Positions 24,801 through 34,076 of a stretch of 64,000 nucleotides of DNA are shown here, in pieces. This DNA comes from Xenopus tropicalis. Lineage: Eukaryota > Chordata > Amphibia > Anura > Pipidae. The DNA lies in NCBI RefSeq assembly GCF_000004195.4, contig NC_030679.2, positions 147,508,243-147,572,242 of the forward strand, read 5' to 3'. The stretch's first letter is position 1; every line of letters starts with the position of its first letter. Under the pieces are notes generated by a model. It was not told the origin of the DNA and made no database searches. It was given only the letters and a program-made list of their open reading frames with translations. Position numbers and translations under genes: made by a program.

Positions 24801-27149
24801 CTCTATAAGATACACAGCTATCTCTCACTCTGTCCCTCTCTCTCTATAAGATACACAGCTATCTCTCACTCTGTCCCTCTCTCTCTATAAGATACACAGC
24901 TATCTCTCACTCTATCCCTCTCTCTCTATAAGATACACAGCTATCTCTCACTCTGTCCCTCTCTCTCTATAAGATACACAGCTATCTCTCACTCTGTCCC
25001 TCTCTCTCTATAAGATACACAGCTATCTCTCACTCTGTCCCTCTCTCTCTATAAGATACACAGCTATCTCTCACTCTGTCCCTCTCTCTCTCTATAAGAT
25101 ACACAGCTATCTCTCACTCTGTCCCTCTCTCTCTCTATAAGATACACAGCTATCTCTCACTCTATCCCTCTCTCTATAAGATACACAGCTATCTCTCACT
25201 CTGTCCCTCTCTCTCTATAAGATACACAGCTATCTCTCACTCTGTCCCTCTCTCTCTATAAGATACACAGCTATCTCTCACTCTGTCCCTCTCTCTCTAT
25301 AAGATACACAGCTATCTCTCACTCTGTCCCTCTCTCTCTATAAGATACACAGCTATCTCTCACTCTGTCCCTCTCTCTCTATAAGATACACAGCTATCTC
25401 TCACTCTGTCCCTCTCTCTCTATAAGATACACAGCTATCTCTCACTCTGTCCCTCTCTCTCTATAAGATACACAGCTATCTCTCACTCTGTCCCTCTCTC
25501 TATAAGATACACAACTATCTCTCACTCTGTCCCTCTCTCTCTCTATAAGATACACAGCTATCTCTCACTCTGTCCCTCTCTCTATAAGATACACAACTAT
25601 CTCTCACTCTGTCCCCTCTCTCTCTATAAGATACACAGCTATCTCTCACTCTGTCCCCTCTCTCTCTCTATGATATATGAGCTGTCTCCCAGAATGATCC
25701 ATGTGTATAGAGAAACAGTCTCTTATTATTCCCACTCAGGTTCTGTACAACGATTCCAGGTTCACGATGGGACACTTGATAACACGTAAGCTAGAAGGGC
25801 TCTCAGGAGGAGAGAAGGTGCTGCTACGCTGTGTGCAGAGCATGCCGCCCAATGAGAGCATGGCGTATAACACCTGTTACAGTGCCGGTGAGACATCCAC
25901 AATCCTTTGCTGCTCTTCAAAAAGTTATAATATAAAACAGTCATTTACTTTTGGTGAGTTAATCTGTACTATGCATTAACCGATGGCAACCAAACAGGTT
26001 GGTCAATCCCCACTTAGTACCTAATATAAAAATGATGTTTCTAGCCATAATTTTACCCCAAATGTCACCCTAATTAAACTATCTCCCTTAACTCTTACAT
26101 TAACCATAAGAACCCACAGATCGGTTGAGTTGCCCGCAATAGATCCCTGTTATCGTGGGCATCAAACCTCTCCGAAAAGGCTTTCCACCGGCAACAATAG
26201 AAGTTTCTGGTGCATCACTTCCGTAATCTGAAGTCTTGTGACGTTTCCTCCTGCAGCAACAGATAGACTTCTATCGTAGGCGACTCAACCGTTCCATGGG
26301 TTCTTGCCCTTAATCGTCTTCAGGATAGGACTCCCTTGGAAGGGTCAACCCCACAGTTTGGGAATTATTGTTCTCCTACTCAGATGGTCAGGTCACCATT
26401 TGGTTTAGAGCCCTTAGCCCAGTGGTGGGCAAACTGCGGCCTCGCGAGCCACAAGTGGCTCTTTAGCCCCTTGAATTTGGCACTCTCAGGTGCCCGCTCG
26501 CATGTACAGTGCGATCGCATTTTCGTTGCCCGTAGCAAAAATCAGCAGGAGGGGGTGGTCTTTGGGCTATGGGAGACGCGCCGCAGGCGGGGGGCGGGAT
26601 ACGCAGTGCAGGGGAGGCTCGCTTGTTTCATGCACAAGTGAGCCAATGACAGTCTGCAAAAAATGTGGGTCTCAAAAGAAATTTCAATCGCTGTTTTGTT
26701 GATATTTGGCTTAGTTGACTAATAAGTTTGCCCACCACTGCCTTAGCCAATGGTGATATTCTATTGGTCTACATCAGTGGTTCTCAACCTGGGGGTCGGG
26801 ACCCCTTTGGGGGTCGAATTACCCTTTCACAGGGGTCGCCTAAGACCATGGGAAAACACATATTTCCGATGGGCTTAGGAATAATTTTATGGTTGGGGGT
26901 CACCACAACATGAGGAACTGTATTAAAGGGTCGCGGCATTAGGAAGGTTGAGAACCACTGGTCTACATAGTTTTACTCCATTAGCCAATAAATCTGTGAT
27001 TACTGAACACTTACGCCTGGTCTCCTTCCTCCCCACCAGGAGTTTTCCAACTGCAAAAAGGGGATTCCATTAGCCTCGTTATACCTAGATCAAATGCCAA
27101 TCTGGATGCCAGGGGTGAAGCCACGTTCCTTGGTCTTGTCAGGCTTTAA
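18879..27149 (+). CDS. tnfsf13: TNF ligand superfamily member 13 (APRIL), 6 coding exons
   Basis: Exons: 18879-19058, 20406-20499, 22897-22944, 24231-24349, 25740-25887, 27040-27149; GT-AG throughout, phases consistent, 232 residues (human APRIL is 250). A transmembrane helix lies at about residues 21-39. Exon 2 has a furin site RQKR at 77-80 followed by a basic stretch (GARRPRHH), the position of the heparan-sulfate-binding region in APRIL. The TNF-homology domain starts near SYVHLVPD. Exon 5 gives FTMGHLI, LLRCVQSMP and YNTCYSAG, retaining the two cysteines that form the disulfide of APRIL/BAFF. Exon 6 ends ATFLGLVRL, like human GTFLGFVKL. Family role: trimeric ligand of BCMA/TACI on B-lineage cells. 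BAFF is the alternative, but the exon 5-6 sequence and the tnfsf12 neighbour favour APRIL. Confidence 0.92.
19267..19579. mobile_element. TTAA-flanked MITE in tnfsf13 intron 1
   Basis: It starts TTAAGGTTGCCATACACG and ends CCGTGTATGGGGACCTTAA. The inverted ends meet TTAA on both sides, as expected for piggyBac- or Kolobok-type non-autonomous elements. No coding capacity. Confidence 0.7.
19936..20085. mobile_element. hAT-type MITE, family B, 150 bp
   Basis: Ends are CAGTGGTTCCTCATG and GGTTGAGAACCGCTG, with a perfect 8-bp target duplication CTTTACTA (19928-19935, 20086-20093). The same family is inverted at 26775 and diverged at 23917. Confidence 0.87.
20645..20825. repeat. 41-bp tandem repeat, about 4 copies
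   Basis: The unit contains GGTGGGGCTGTATTATTATT and CCCACTAGAGTACATGCTCT. Diverged versions (CTTGGTGGGACTGCAACATT) run to about 21140 and resume at 22530-22800 beyond the LINE fragment, suggesting the LINE inserted into an older array. Confidence 0.85.
21168..22517 (-). pseudogene. CR1/L2-like LINE reverse-transcriptase remnant, broken and expanded
   Basis: Read on the minus strand in two or more frames, it begins with ARCLGVIFDQSLSFSNHI, continues LILSRLDYCNLLLTGLP and ILNSAARILL, and ends SLWNSISESL plus LFKKKLRLYLLEH. These are the conserved 3' motifs of CR1/L2-clade reverse transcriptases as I know them. Frameshifts separate the parts, and a 32-bp minisatellite (about 700 bp) replaces the stretch between the RT thumb region and the C-terminus. 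It lies in tnfsf13 intron 2, antisense to the gene. Confidence 0.75.
21369..22075. repeat. 32-bp minisatellite inside the LINE fragment
   Basis: The unit AGACCAGTGAGGGAATGTAG plus TGAGGAGCAGGG is repeated about 22 times. Variants include GTGAAGAAATG and GTGAGGCAATG. It is bounded on both sides by LINE coding sequence. Confidence 0.93.
23518..23771. mobile_element. hAT-like MITE, family C (GGATGCACCGAA ends)
   Basis: Ends are TAGGGATGCACCGAACCC and GGAATCGGTGCATCCCTA. Flanks GTGCCAAA (23507-23514) and GTGCTAAA (23772-23779) are a 7/8 match, offset by a TAG triplet on the left. Family C also occurs at 28873 and 39162, with fragments near 27960, 29907, 31118 and 50266. Confidence 0.7.
23917..24072. 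mobile_element. hAT-type MITE, family B, diverged copy
   Basis: Ends are CAGCGGTTCTCAACCTGG and GGTTGGGAACCCCTG. The target duplication TTGTAATG/TTCTAATG (7/8) is at 23909-23916 and 24073-24080. It sits about 160 bp before tnfsf13 exon 4. Confidence 0.78.
24360..25672. repeat. About 41-bp minisatellite, tnfsf13 intron 4
   Basis: Units contain TATAAGATACACAGCTATCT and CTCACTCTGTCCCTCTCTCT; length varies with the CT run. About 30 copies fill almost the entire intron between exons 4 and 5. Confidence 0.95.
26420..26740. mobile_element. hAT-type MITE, family D, 321 bp
   Basis: Ends are CAGTGGTGGGCAAACTGCGG and AAGTTTGCCCACCACTG, with a perfect 8-bp target duplication CCTTAGCC (26412-26419, 26741-26748). 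In tnfsf13 intron 5. Confidence 0.88.
26775..26960. mobile_element. hAT-type MITE, family B, 186 bp
   Basis: Ends are CAGTGGTTCTCAACCTGG and GGTTGAGAACCACTG, with a perfect target duplication GTCTACAT (26767-26774, 26961-26968). It lies only 26 bp after the family D element, so two independent insertions landed side by side. The family resembles Charlie/URR1-type elements of mammals (recall). Confidence 0.88.
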
Positions 27150-28087
27150 ACAGTATTAAGTGTCTGGCACTCCGACTGTCCTTGTATCTTTCCCTAACAA
27201 AAGATTAAGGAGATCTCTGCAAGCAGCTCTCATCGCAGTGGTCGCTTCTTTGTGTACTGATGCCAAAAGCCGATCCATTAGAACCCGGGCAGTAGCAAAA
27301 TCACAGAACTGTCCAACAAGAGAACTTATATCTATTACGTGTACCATTTTCGATAGTATTGCCTGCAGCTCCTATTACAAAGGCAGTACCACAGCGAGAT
27401 CTGGAATGGCATGTTGCTTTGCATCCGTAGCGGTACAGTCGAGAAACAGTCGAGAAACAGTCGAGAAGGATGGAGATGGACAGTGAAACTTCGGCACTAT
27501 GTTGGAAGATGAAAGTAACAGCTCTGTCGAGACTATACTTCTCTGGGACTTGGTTCAGACTACTCCGATATCTACAACCACAAATCGTTAGTGCCTAAGC
27601 AATCCAATGGGATAAGGAGGGTAGCAAATGGCGCAATAATGTGCAAGGAACACAGCTGGCTGATAAAGGTGTGGCAAGGAAAGGATTTAAAGCACATTAT
27701 ATGGAATTTTATGGAGGAGATATTTATAGAATGAATCTATTTTTGTTCCAGATCACCAACTTGGCCAAATCTTGAACCGAATCTGAACTGAATTTGCGCG
27801 TACGCACTAAAACGTAAGCAAATGGAAATAAAGAACTGTGCATTGCATCGTCCAGTGGTCTATAGTCATGTGTTTCTATTGGTTCAGATTCAGCCCAAGC
27901 AGACACACTGTTAGATAAATCCAAATCCTGCCCAAAAAAAAAAGGGCTTGGATTCGTCCAAAATCACAAGCCGAACCCAGGGTTCCATGCGTCCCTCCTT
28001 TCCTACAAATGTTAAGCAGAACAAACTGGGAGGCTATTCTCCGAAAACCACGATCAAGTAGCCACGTCTGTACTACTGCTCCACATA

Positions 28088-28282
28088 CAGGGGTGGCCTG
28101 ACTTTTGGTGGTTACGATCGACCGGATCGACGCGGAATGCAGAAGTGTGGCGTGAATGCGTACGCGACGCAACATACATACGCATTCACATCGCACTTCC
28201 ACATCCCCGGCTTGATCTCAGTCCACCAGAAATCCATGGGGGAACGACTGGTGGACCGCAATCGGCGTATTGGCCACCCCTG
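28088..28282. mobile_element. hAT-type MITE, family A, diverged copy
   Basis: Ends are CAGGGGTGGCC and TTGGCCACCCCTG. The flanks TCCACATA and ACCTACAA do not form a clean duplication, so the boundaries are less sure than for the other copies. Confidence 0.6.
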
Positions 28283-28642
28283 ACCTACAACATTTGGGTA
28301 AACCTGTGCGATACTAATCAGTACTACACATAATATTTAAGGCCCAGCAATGAGTGGTAGGTACACTTACATGCCCTGATAGTTGCCAACTTGCTGGTTT
28401 GTCTGATTTATTATATTGAGGAGGAGATGCCACGTTGCTAAACATGCAACCAAATCAGTGTATTAGGGATAGGAGGGCCGGCAGTTTAATCATCTTTAGG
28501 ATAGGGCATGGTGGGAGCGCAGGAAGCCCAGACAGCAGCCGCATTGCCTACACAAGCCCTGTATTGTAACCACTCTTTTACCACCCCTGCTTTGCCAGGA
28601 CATTCCACAGACCCTTGAACCTTTTAGGCACAAAATGTAGAG

Positions 28643-28840
28643 CAGGGGTGGCCAATACATCGATCGCGGTCCACAAGTCGATCCCCCGTGGATTTCTGGT
28701 GGACCGCGATCAATCTGGGGATGCGGAAGTGCTGCGTCAATGCATACCTATGATGCGACGCGTATATACGCATTCATGCCGCACTTCTGCATTGCGCGGT
28801 CGTCAGTCGATCGCGAAGGTAAAAAGTCTGCCCACCCCTG
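28643..28840. mobile_element. hAT-type MITE, family A, 198 bp
   Basis: Ends are CAGGGGTGGCCAATACATCG and GTCTGCCCACCCCTG, with a perfect target duplication ATGTAGAG (28635-28642, 28841-28848). Confidence 0.87.
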
Positions 28841-28872
28841 ATGTAGAGTCTGCATTCCCTGACACTTAATAG

Positions 28873-29886
28873 TAGGGATGTACCAAATCCACTTTTTTGG
28901 ATTTGGCCGAACCCCCAAACCCTTTGTAAAGGATTCCGCCGAACCCCCAAACCCTTTGTAAAGGATTCCGCCGAACCCCCAAACCCTTTGTAAAGGATTC
29001 CGCCGAACCCCCAAACCCTTTGTAAAGGATTCCGCTGAACCCCCAAACCCTTTGTAAAGGATTCCGCCGAACCCCCAAACCCTTTGTAAAGGATTCCGCC
29101 GAGCCCCCAAACCCTTTGTAAAGGATTCCGCCGAACCCCCAAACCCTTTGTAAAGGATTCCGCCGAACCCCCAAACCCTTTGTAAAGGATTCCGCCGAAC
29201 CCCCAAACCCTTTGTAAAGGATTCCGCCGAACCCCCAAACCCTTTGTAAAGGATTCCGCCGAACCCCCAAACCCTTTGTAAAGGATTCCGCCGAACCCCC
29301 AAACCCTTTGTAAAGGATTCCGCCGAGCCCCCAAACCCTTTGTAAAGGATTCCGCCGAACCCCCAAACCCTTTGTAAAGGATTCCGCCGAACCCCCAAAC
29401 CCTTTGTAAAGGATTCCGCCGAACCCCCAAACCCTTTGTAAAGGATTCCGCCGAACCCCCAAACCCTTTGTAAAGGATTCCGCCGAACCCCCAAACCCTT
29501 TGTAAAGGATTCCGCCGAGCCCCCAAACCCTTTGTAAAGGATTCCGCCGAACCCCCAAACCCTTTTAAAGGATTCCGCCGAACCCCCAAACCCTTTGTAA
29601 AGGATTCCGCTGAACCCCCAAACCCTTTGTAAAGGATTCCGCCGAACCCCCAAACCCTTTGTAAAGGATTCCGCCGAACCCCCAAACCCTTTGTAAAGGA
29701 TTCCGCCGAACCGAATCCTGATTAGCGTATGCTAAGGGTTGGAAGGGTTAAATCTGGAAAAAAAATGGAAAGAATTTTCAACTTCAGTGTTTATGTGACA
29801 AAAAGGGATTCGGTTAAGCCAGAGGCATGGATTTGGCCGAATCTTGACCGAAACCCGAACTGAATCCTGGATTCGGTGCATCCCTA
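28873..29886. mobile_element. hAT-like MITE, family C, swollen by an internal minisatellite
   Basis: Ends are TAGGGATGTACCAAATCC and GGATTCGGTGCATCCCTA. Flanks CTTAATAG (28865-28872) and CTTAAAAG (29887-29894) match 7/8. Normal family C copies here are 156 and 254 bp; this one is 1,014 bp because about 800 bp of tandem repeat has grown inside it. Confidence 0.8.
28905..29712. repeat. 32-bp minisatellite inside the family C MITE
   Basis: The unit GAACCCCCAAACCCTTTGTA plus AAGGATTCCGCC occurs about 25 times. Units are nearly identical, with only a few GAACC/GAGCC, CCGCC/CCGCT and one GT-deletion variants, so expansion is recent. Three reverse frames of 230-303 codons are artefacts. Confidence 0.95.
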
Positions 29887-30605
29887 CTTAAAAGATGTCT
29901 TATAGGTAGGGATTCTGGCAAGATTCGGCCTTTTCAGCAGAATTCAGATTCGGCCAAATCCATGCCTCTGGCCTAACCGAATCCCAATCCAAAAAAATCA
30001 CATGACTTTTTGTAAACTTGTCACAAAAAACTGAATCAGTGAACAGCCTCTTTGAAATCTTTAAACAACTGCCCCTCCGGCTGTTCAAAGGTTAATAGTA
30101 AGGTTGCAGCTTCCACTTTTGACCACCTCCTCGCCCCCCCGCTCCTTTGGGCTGTTGGCTACTGAGCACGCTCACATCACAGCTCAGTTTACTAAACACA
30201 CCCGCTCCAATGAAGAGATTGCTGGTTCCCATAGATACTCTACTGTAGTTACTGTATCTGCTGCTATTTTTTCTCCTAATACCCTCTCCTGAGCTCAGCT
30301 TAACCAGTCAGTCCAAACAGGACCATACACGTAGCAATAACGATCTGTCGTGCGACCATTGGTTGCAGGAAAGATTGTTCCAACCCATCACTGACATTCA
30401 GGGCTGAATCATCAGATATGGAGATAGAAACAATAGAAATTCTACCTCCACCTGATTCAGCCCCGAACGTAGATTTTGCTTGGGCGCCTTCAATGGCGTC
30501 TGATCAAAATCTTTTAACCTGGGCGATCGACGAGACGACCGATATCCACAGCCTTTTGCGACATCGCTCGCCTCTTCGAGCCGCCATACACACACCGAAT
30601 ATCGT

Positions 30606-30871
30606 CAGGGGCGCTTCTGCCATTAGGCGAGTTGAGAAACTCGCCTCAGGCGGCAGAAGCGCCCCAGTTACCAGGGGCGGCAAAAAGCCGCTCCTGGTAA
30701 CTTTAAGAGCCGAATTTCTGGTTCGGCTCTTGCGCAATTGCGCTCTCTGCACTAGCGATCTCTCCGCCCCCGGACCCGCTCCTGCGCTCAGAAGTGCTGG
30801 GGAGCAGGGGGGGGGGGGGGGGCGGCATCCAGGAGCCACCTCAGGCGGCGATATGTCCAGAATCGCCCCTG
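30606..30871. mobile_element. hAT-type MITE, family E, 266 bp, nested
   Basis: Ends are CAGGGGCGCTTCTGCC and CCAGAATCGCCCCTG, with a perfect 8-bp target duplication AATATCGT (30598-30605, 30872-30879). The surrounding sequence (ACCATACACGTAGCAA ... CGTGCCTATATGG) resembles the TTAA element at 19267, so this looks like a transposon within a transposon. Confidence 0.85.
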
Positions 30872-31883
30872 AATATCGTACGATAATACCCGTGCCTATA
30901 TGGCTGGCTTAAGCCTGCATTCTCGAGTGCATGAACTTTACACTGAATAAGGGCACATGTACTGTCTGCAGATGTAACTGACATCGATGTCAGAAGGAAA
31001 ATGGCCGCCAGGTGAAAGCTGCCAAGGGAGGCGATGCATATAGTCTAAATGATGCACGTTGGGTGGGGAGGATGTACCCAACTTATATACATGGTATGAA
31101 AATTTAGGGTTTACATTAGGGATGCACTGAACCCACTTTTTTGGGTTCAGATCAGATCTATGGGGAGCGCCAACAAAAGGGCCATTTTGAAAGATAATGA
31201 AACCAGCACCATATATCATTCATCACTGCCTACATGTTTGGGGGAGGAAGGTTGTTTCACTATATGTGAATACCGAATTCGGTTCCGGATTCGGGCCGAA
31301 TCCAGCCTATTTTTGATGGATTTGGTTTCGGTCAAATCCACTCAAAATGTGCTGAAAAAGCCACCGTCGCCTTATACTTGAGTTGGGTGCCATGGGTCCC
31401 TCCAGACCCTCTGTCCTTTGGGTGCAAATTAGGCCCCCCGCAACCAGACCCTCCAGTGCCCTGGCCGCTCCCAAATTCATCTCCCATCCTCACCTGTCCC
31501 ATTCTGCACTACACATTGCACTTTATATTCTATATAAACTATATATAGTTTTGAAGGATTTTAACCCTTTGTGTTTTAGCTTGGTTGCTGATTGAGCCTA
31601 GGGGGTAGTACTCTTATGGTATCATTGTCGATACAATATTCTTTTTGTTGACCGTCTTCTCCACTTACAGAGCTAGTTCACTGTTTTTCTTTCAAATATT
31701 TATAATCATTTACCCCACTGATGCCCCAATTAATGTAATTGTATTGGTATTTATTTGATTATTGAAACTTAGCAGTAGCGGCTGCATTTCCCACCCTAGG
31801 CTTATACTCGAGTCAATAAGTATTTCCAGTTTTCTTAGGTGAAATTAGGTACCTCGGCTTATATTCGGATCGGCCTATACTCC

Positions 31884-32778
31884 TGTAGGGACCCATAGGT
31901 ATTAGAGTTTCTATCACTGTTGCTGGGCAAAGTCCCATGTATCTAGTTCACTATACCTTATGCCTTATTGGCTTAGTTAGGATGACCACTCCCCTTGCGG
32001 ACTGATAAAGTGTCTAGCAAGGAGGGGTGGCTTCCTCTTTGGCTGCCTTCTGACTCTCAGGGAACAACTCCATTGAGCCTGGGATCAGACTTGGCCCCAG
32101 TAAAGCCACCTGCCCTAGAGTAGCCCCTTGGTGCTCTAGTGAAGTCGGGGACAGGGCCCCGTGAATGAGGAGAAGTTAGGAGGAGAAGTTAGTGGTAGGA
32201 TAGATCCTGTTATAGCACACTTTAGATAGTGTGAGATAGTCAGGGCTATCTAGTAAGAGCAGTATTGGCTCCACCATAGGAGAAAGTAAGGGTTCAGCAT
32301 ACCCCGGCTCTGTTTGCCTTGCTGTAGGGACCGCAGTTCAGACACAGGTATCAGGCAGTATCTCCCCCTGATCCACCGTTGGCTGTAATGATCTGGTCCA
32401 GTAAAGGGTGATCATCCTTAGGGTTTCTGCTTGTTCCACATCTGCCTCCTTTGTGGTGCTACTCTGCTTGTGCCTGTTACAACTGCCACTAAACGCTGTG
32501 GTAACTACCTCAACTATTGTGAGTATAACCCTGCTTCAACCTTGTCTGTGACAATAAACGTTCTACAGTTATTCAGCAAAGAACCTTCTGGCGTCCTATT
32601 TACTACGACTACACTACACAGCATCAGGGAGTTGTAGTTCAACAACATCCTCATCTCTAAATTAGCTCCTATAGGCCATCTCCCACTTAGCGGAGGCCCA
32701 TCCTGGGAAAGGGGGATCGCATGTAACACACTATATACTAGCCTGGATTAACCCCTAACCGGCCAAACAGGTGTTACA
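31884..32778 (+). mobile_element. Candidate solitary LTR
   Basis: The segment begins TGTAGGGACCC and ends GGTGTTACA (TG...CA). It contains a promoter-like TATAACCC and a poly(A)-type ACAATAAACGTTCTACAG near 32550, in the order expected of U3-R-U5. No 4-6 bp target duplication is clear, and no internal retroviral genes are present. The call is weak. Confidence 0.3.
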
Positions 32779-33119
32779 CCCCTTATACGGCTGAATTCCT
32801 GTCACAACTCACTAAAACGTGTGTATTATAATGAATGTACTGTTGGCAGATATGACGATATTAGCAGTCGCTACATGCCAAGCTGAATTCCCTATTAATA
32901 ACATTGGAATGAAGCACCACTGTATGGAGCAGCCAGACCCTAGTCCCTGTATAGCTGCACTCTTGCCTTTGGCCTATACCTATACAGGGCCATGGAAGCA
33001 ATGCATTTATTTGTCAGTAGGGGAATGCTAGTTACAATGCAGACCTGCAGCTGCGCAGTTCTCTCTAGCCAGGCTAAACTCTATCATCATTTTTTTTAGA
33101 TTCAGGCACAAAACCTAGA

Positions 33120-33270
33120 AGCATCTCTATTGGCTGGGAGGTTTCCCGCCCCTCGTATTTATATATCCAATTACCTCACGCGTAGTCCTTCCCCTCGTTT
33201 TCTATTGGCTCATCTGTCTCTTCCTCCCACCTACTCCTGTGCTGTGATAGTTATGGCGGAAGTACGTCAT
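33120..33270 (+). promoter_or_regulatory. Candidate wrap53 promoter
   Basis: Two inverted CCAAT boxes (ATTGG at 33129-33133 and 33204-33208) lie upstream of an ETS site GCGGAAGT (33256-33263) directly joined to a CRE half-site ACGTCA (33264-33269). The pattern is typical of a housekeeping, TATA-less promoter. The orientation is inferred from wrap53 starting 0.7 kb downstream. Confidence 0.4.
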
Positions 33271-33539
33271 TTTTATGCGTCGCTTGCTTCATGGCTCATG
33301 TCAGGGACCGGGTACGGCGCATTGCCCATAGCTTGGTATGTGGCGGCGGAGAAATGGCTCAGATTGGTAGTTATTGGTGTGCGACTGAATTACACAGAGT
33401 GTCACTGGGAACCAGGGTTTCCCGCCACATTCACCTACTAATTTACAGCCCAGGCGGTTTCCAAAGTACAAACCCACAAGGTACAGTTTGGAGCCTTGGC
33501 GGGTTTGTAGTTTGGAAACTAATGTGCCTGTCCCACTGC

Positions 33540-33752
33540 ATGCTGGGTAATGTAGTTTGTATCTAACAATTAGCCTACAACTTGGATTAATATAAAACTA
33601 CAATACCCAGCATGCAATTGGACAGTATACTCCCTGCTCTATAGGGTATGTGATTGTATTACTTTCTACTGGGATGTGGGGCAGCTCTGTAGTTGGTCCT
33701 TAAGCTATAACTCTCGGGATCTCTTGGGGCTGCTGGGAGTTGTAGTTCAACA
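33540..33752. promoter_or_regulatory. Three ZNF143/SBS-like motifs
   Basis: The ACTACANNNCCCAGCATGC-type motif occurs inverted near 33540-33557 (GCATGCTGGGTAATGTAGTT), direct near 33597-33616 (ACTACAATACCCAGCATGC) and inverted near 33729-33748 (GCTGCTGGGAGTTGTAGTT). Such motifs bind ZNF143/STAF and often mark promoters. They can also ride on repeats, so function is uncertain. Confidence 0.4.
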
Positions 33753-33945
33753 CACCCATATGTATATCAAGTCTGGGGTTAATGCAACATTCTGAATCCC
33801 CACATTCCCAGCTGGACTGGGCACAGAGGGAATTATCAGCCATCCCAGAAAGGCCAGTATATATTTTCCAGGGGAGGCAGAGCCCCGGAACGGAAAGAGT
33901 CACCGCTTGCCCTGCAACCGCATGTTTATTTGTTGTGTCTTACAG

Positions 33946-34076
33946 GAGCCGCCATTTTGGATTGGAGTTTGGTACCAGGAAGGTACTGAAAGTGGTTCTG
34001 ATTGATGGAAGGATGTGAAGAATTTTTCCATTTGTTGGGGAGCGTCGGAAAGAAACCTGTAGAGCAGGAAGCGACA
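33946..34076 (+). other. wrap53: 5' leader of wrap53 with YY1-type site
   Basis: A 3' splice site (TTTGTTGTGTCTTACAG) ends at 33945, so the coding exon probably begins at 33946 after an upstream non-coding exon. GCCGCCATTTTGG at 33948-33960 matches a YY1 site. Two in-frame ATGs follow, at 34005 and 34077. Confidence 0.4.

Larger units (their letters stand above)
27150..33119. other. Gene-free interval between tnfsf13 and wrap53
   Basis: No exon with conserved coding sequence was found on either strand. An AATAAA at 27827-27832 could end tnfsf13. The stretch 27750-27990 looks like a decayed family C element. 28290-28640 and 29890-30600 show no gene. 31080-31380 holds family C-like fragments (GGGATGCACTGAACCC). 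31370-31880 has CTTATACTCGAGT-type blocks, probably a MITE. 32780-33119 looks unique. Confidence 0.55.

Noticed and set aside
28748..29685. Three overlapping frames of 230-303 codons (GFGGSAESFTKGLGVRRNPL type)
   Set aside because: Since the 32-bp unit is not a multiple of three, each frame cycles through all phases; purely repeat-derived.
33130..33441. 103-codon frame including MAEVRHFYASLASW
   Set aside because: It lies over promoter-like CCAAT/ETS/CRE sites and has no recognisable domain; the ATGGCGG is more likely part of a YY1/ETS-type promoter motif.
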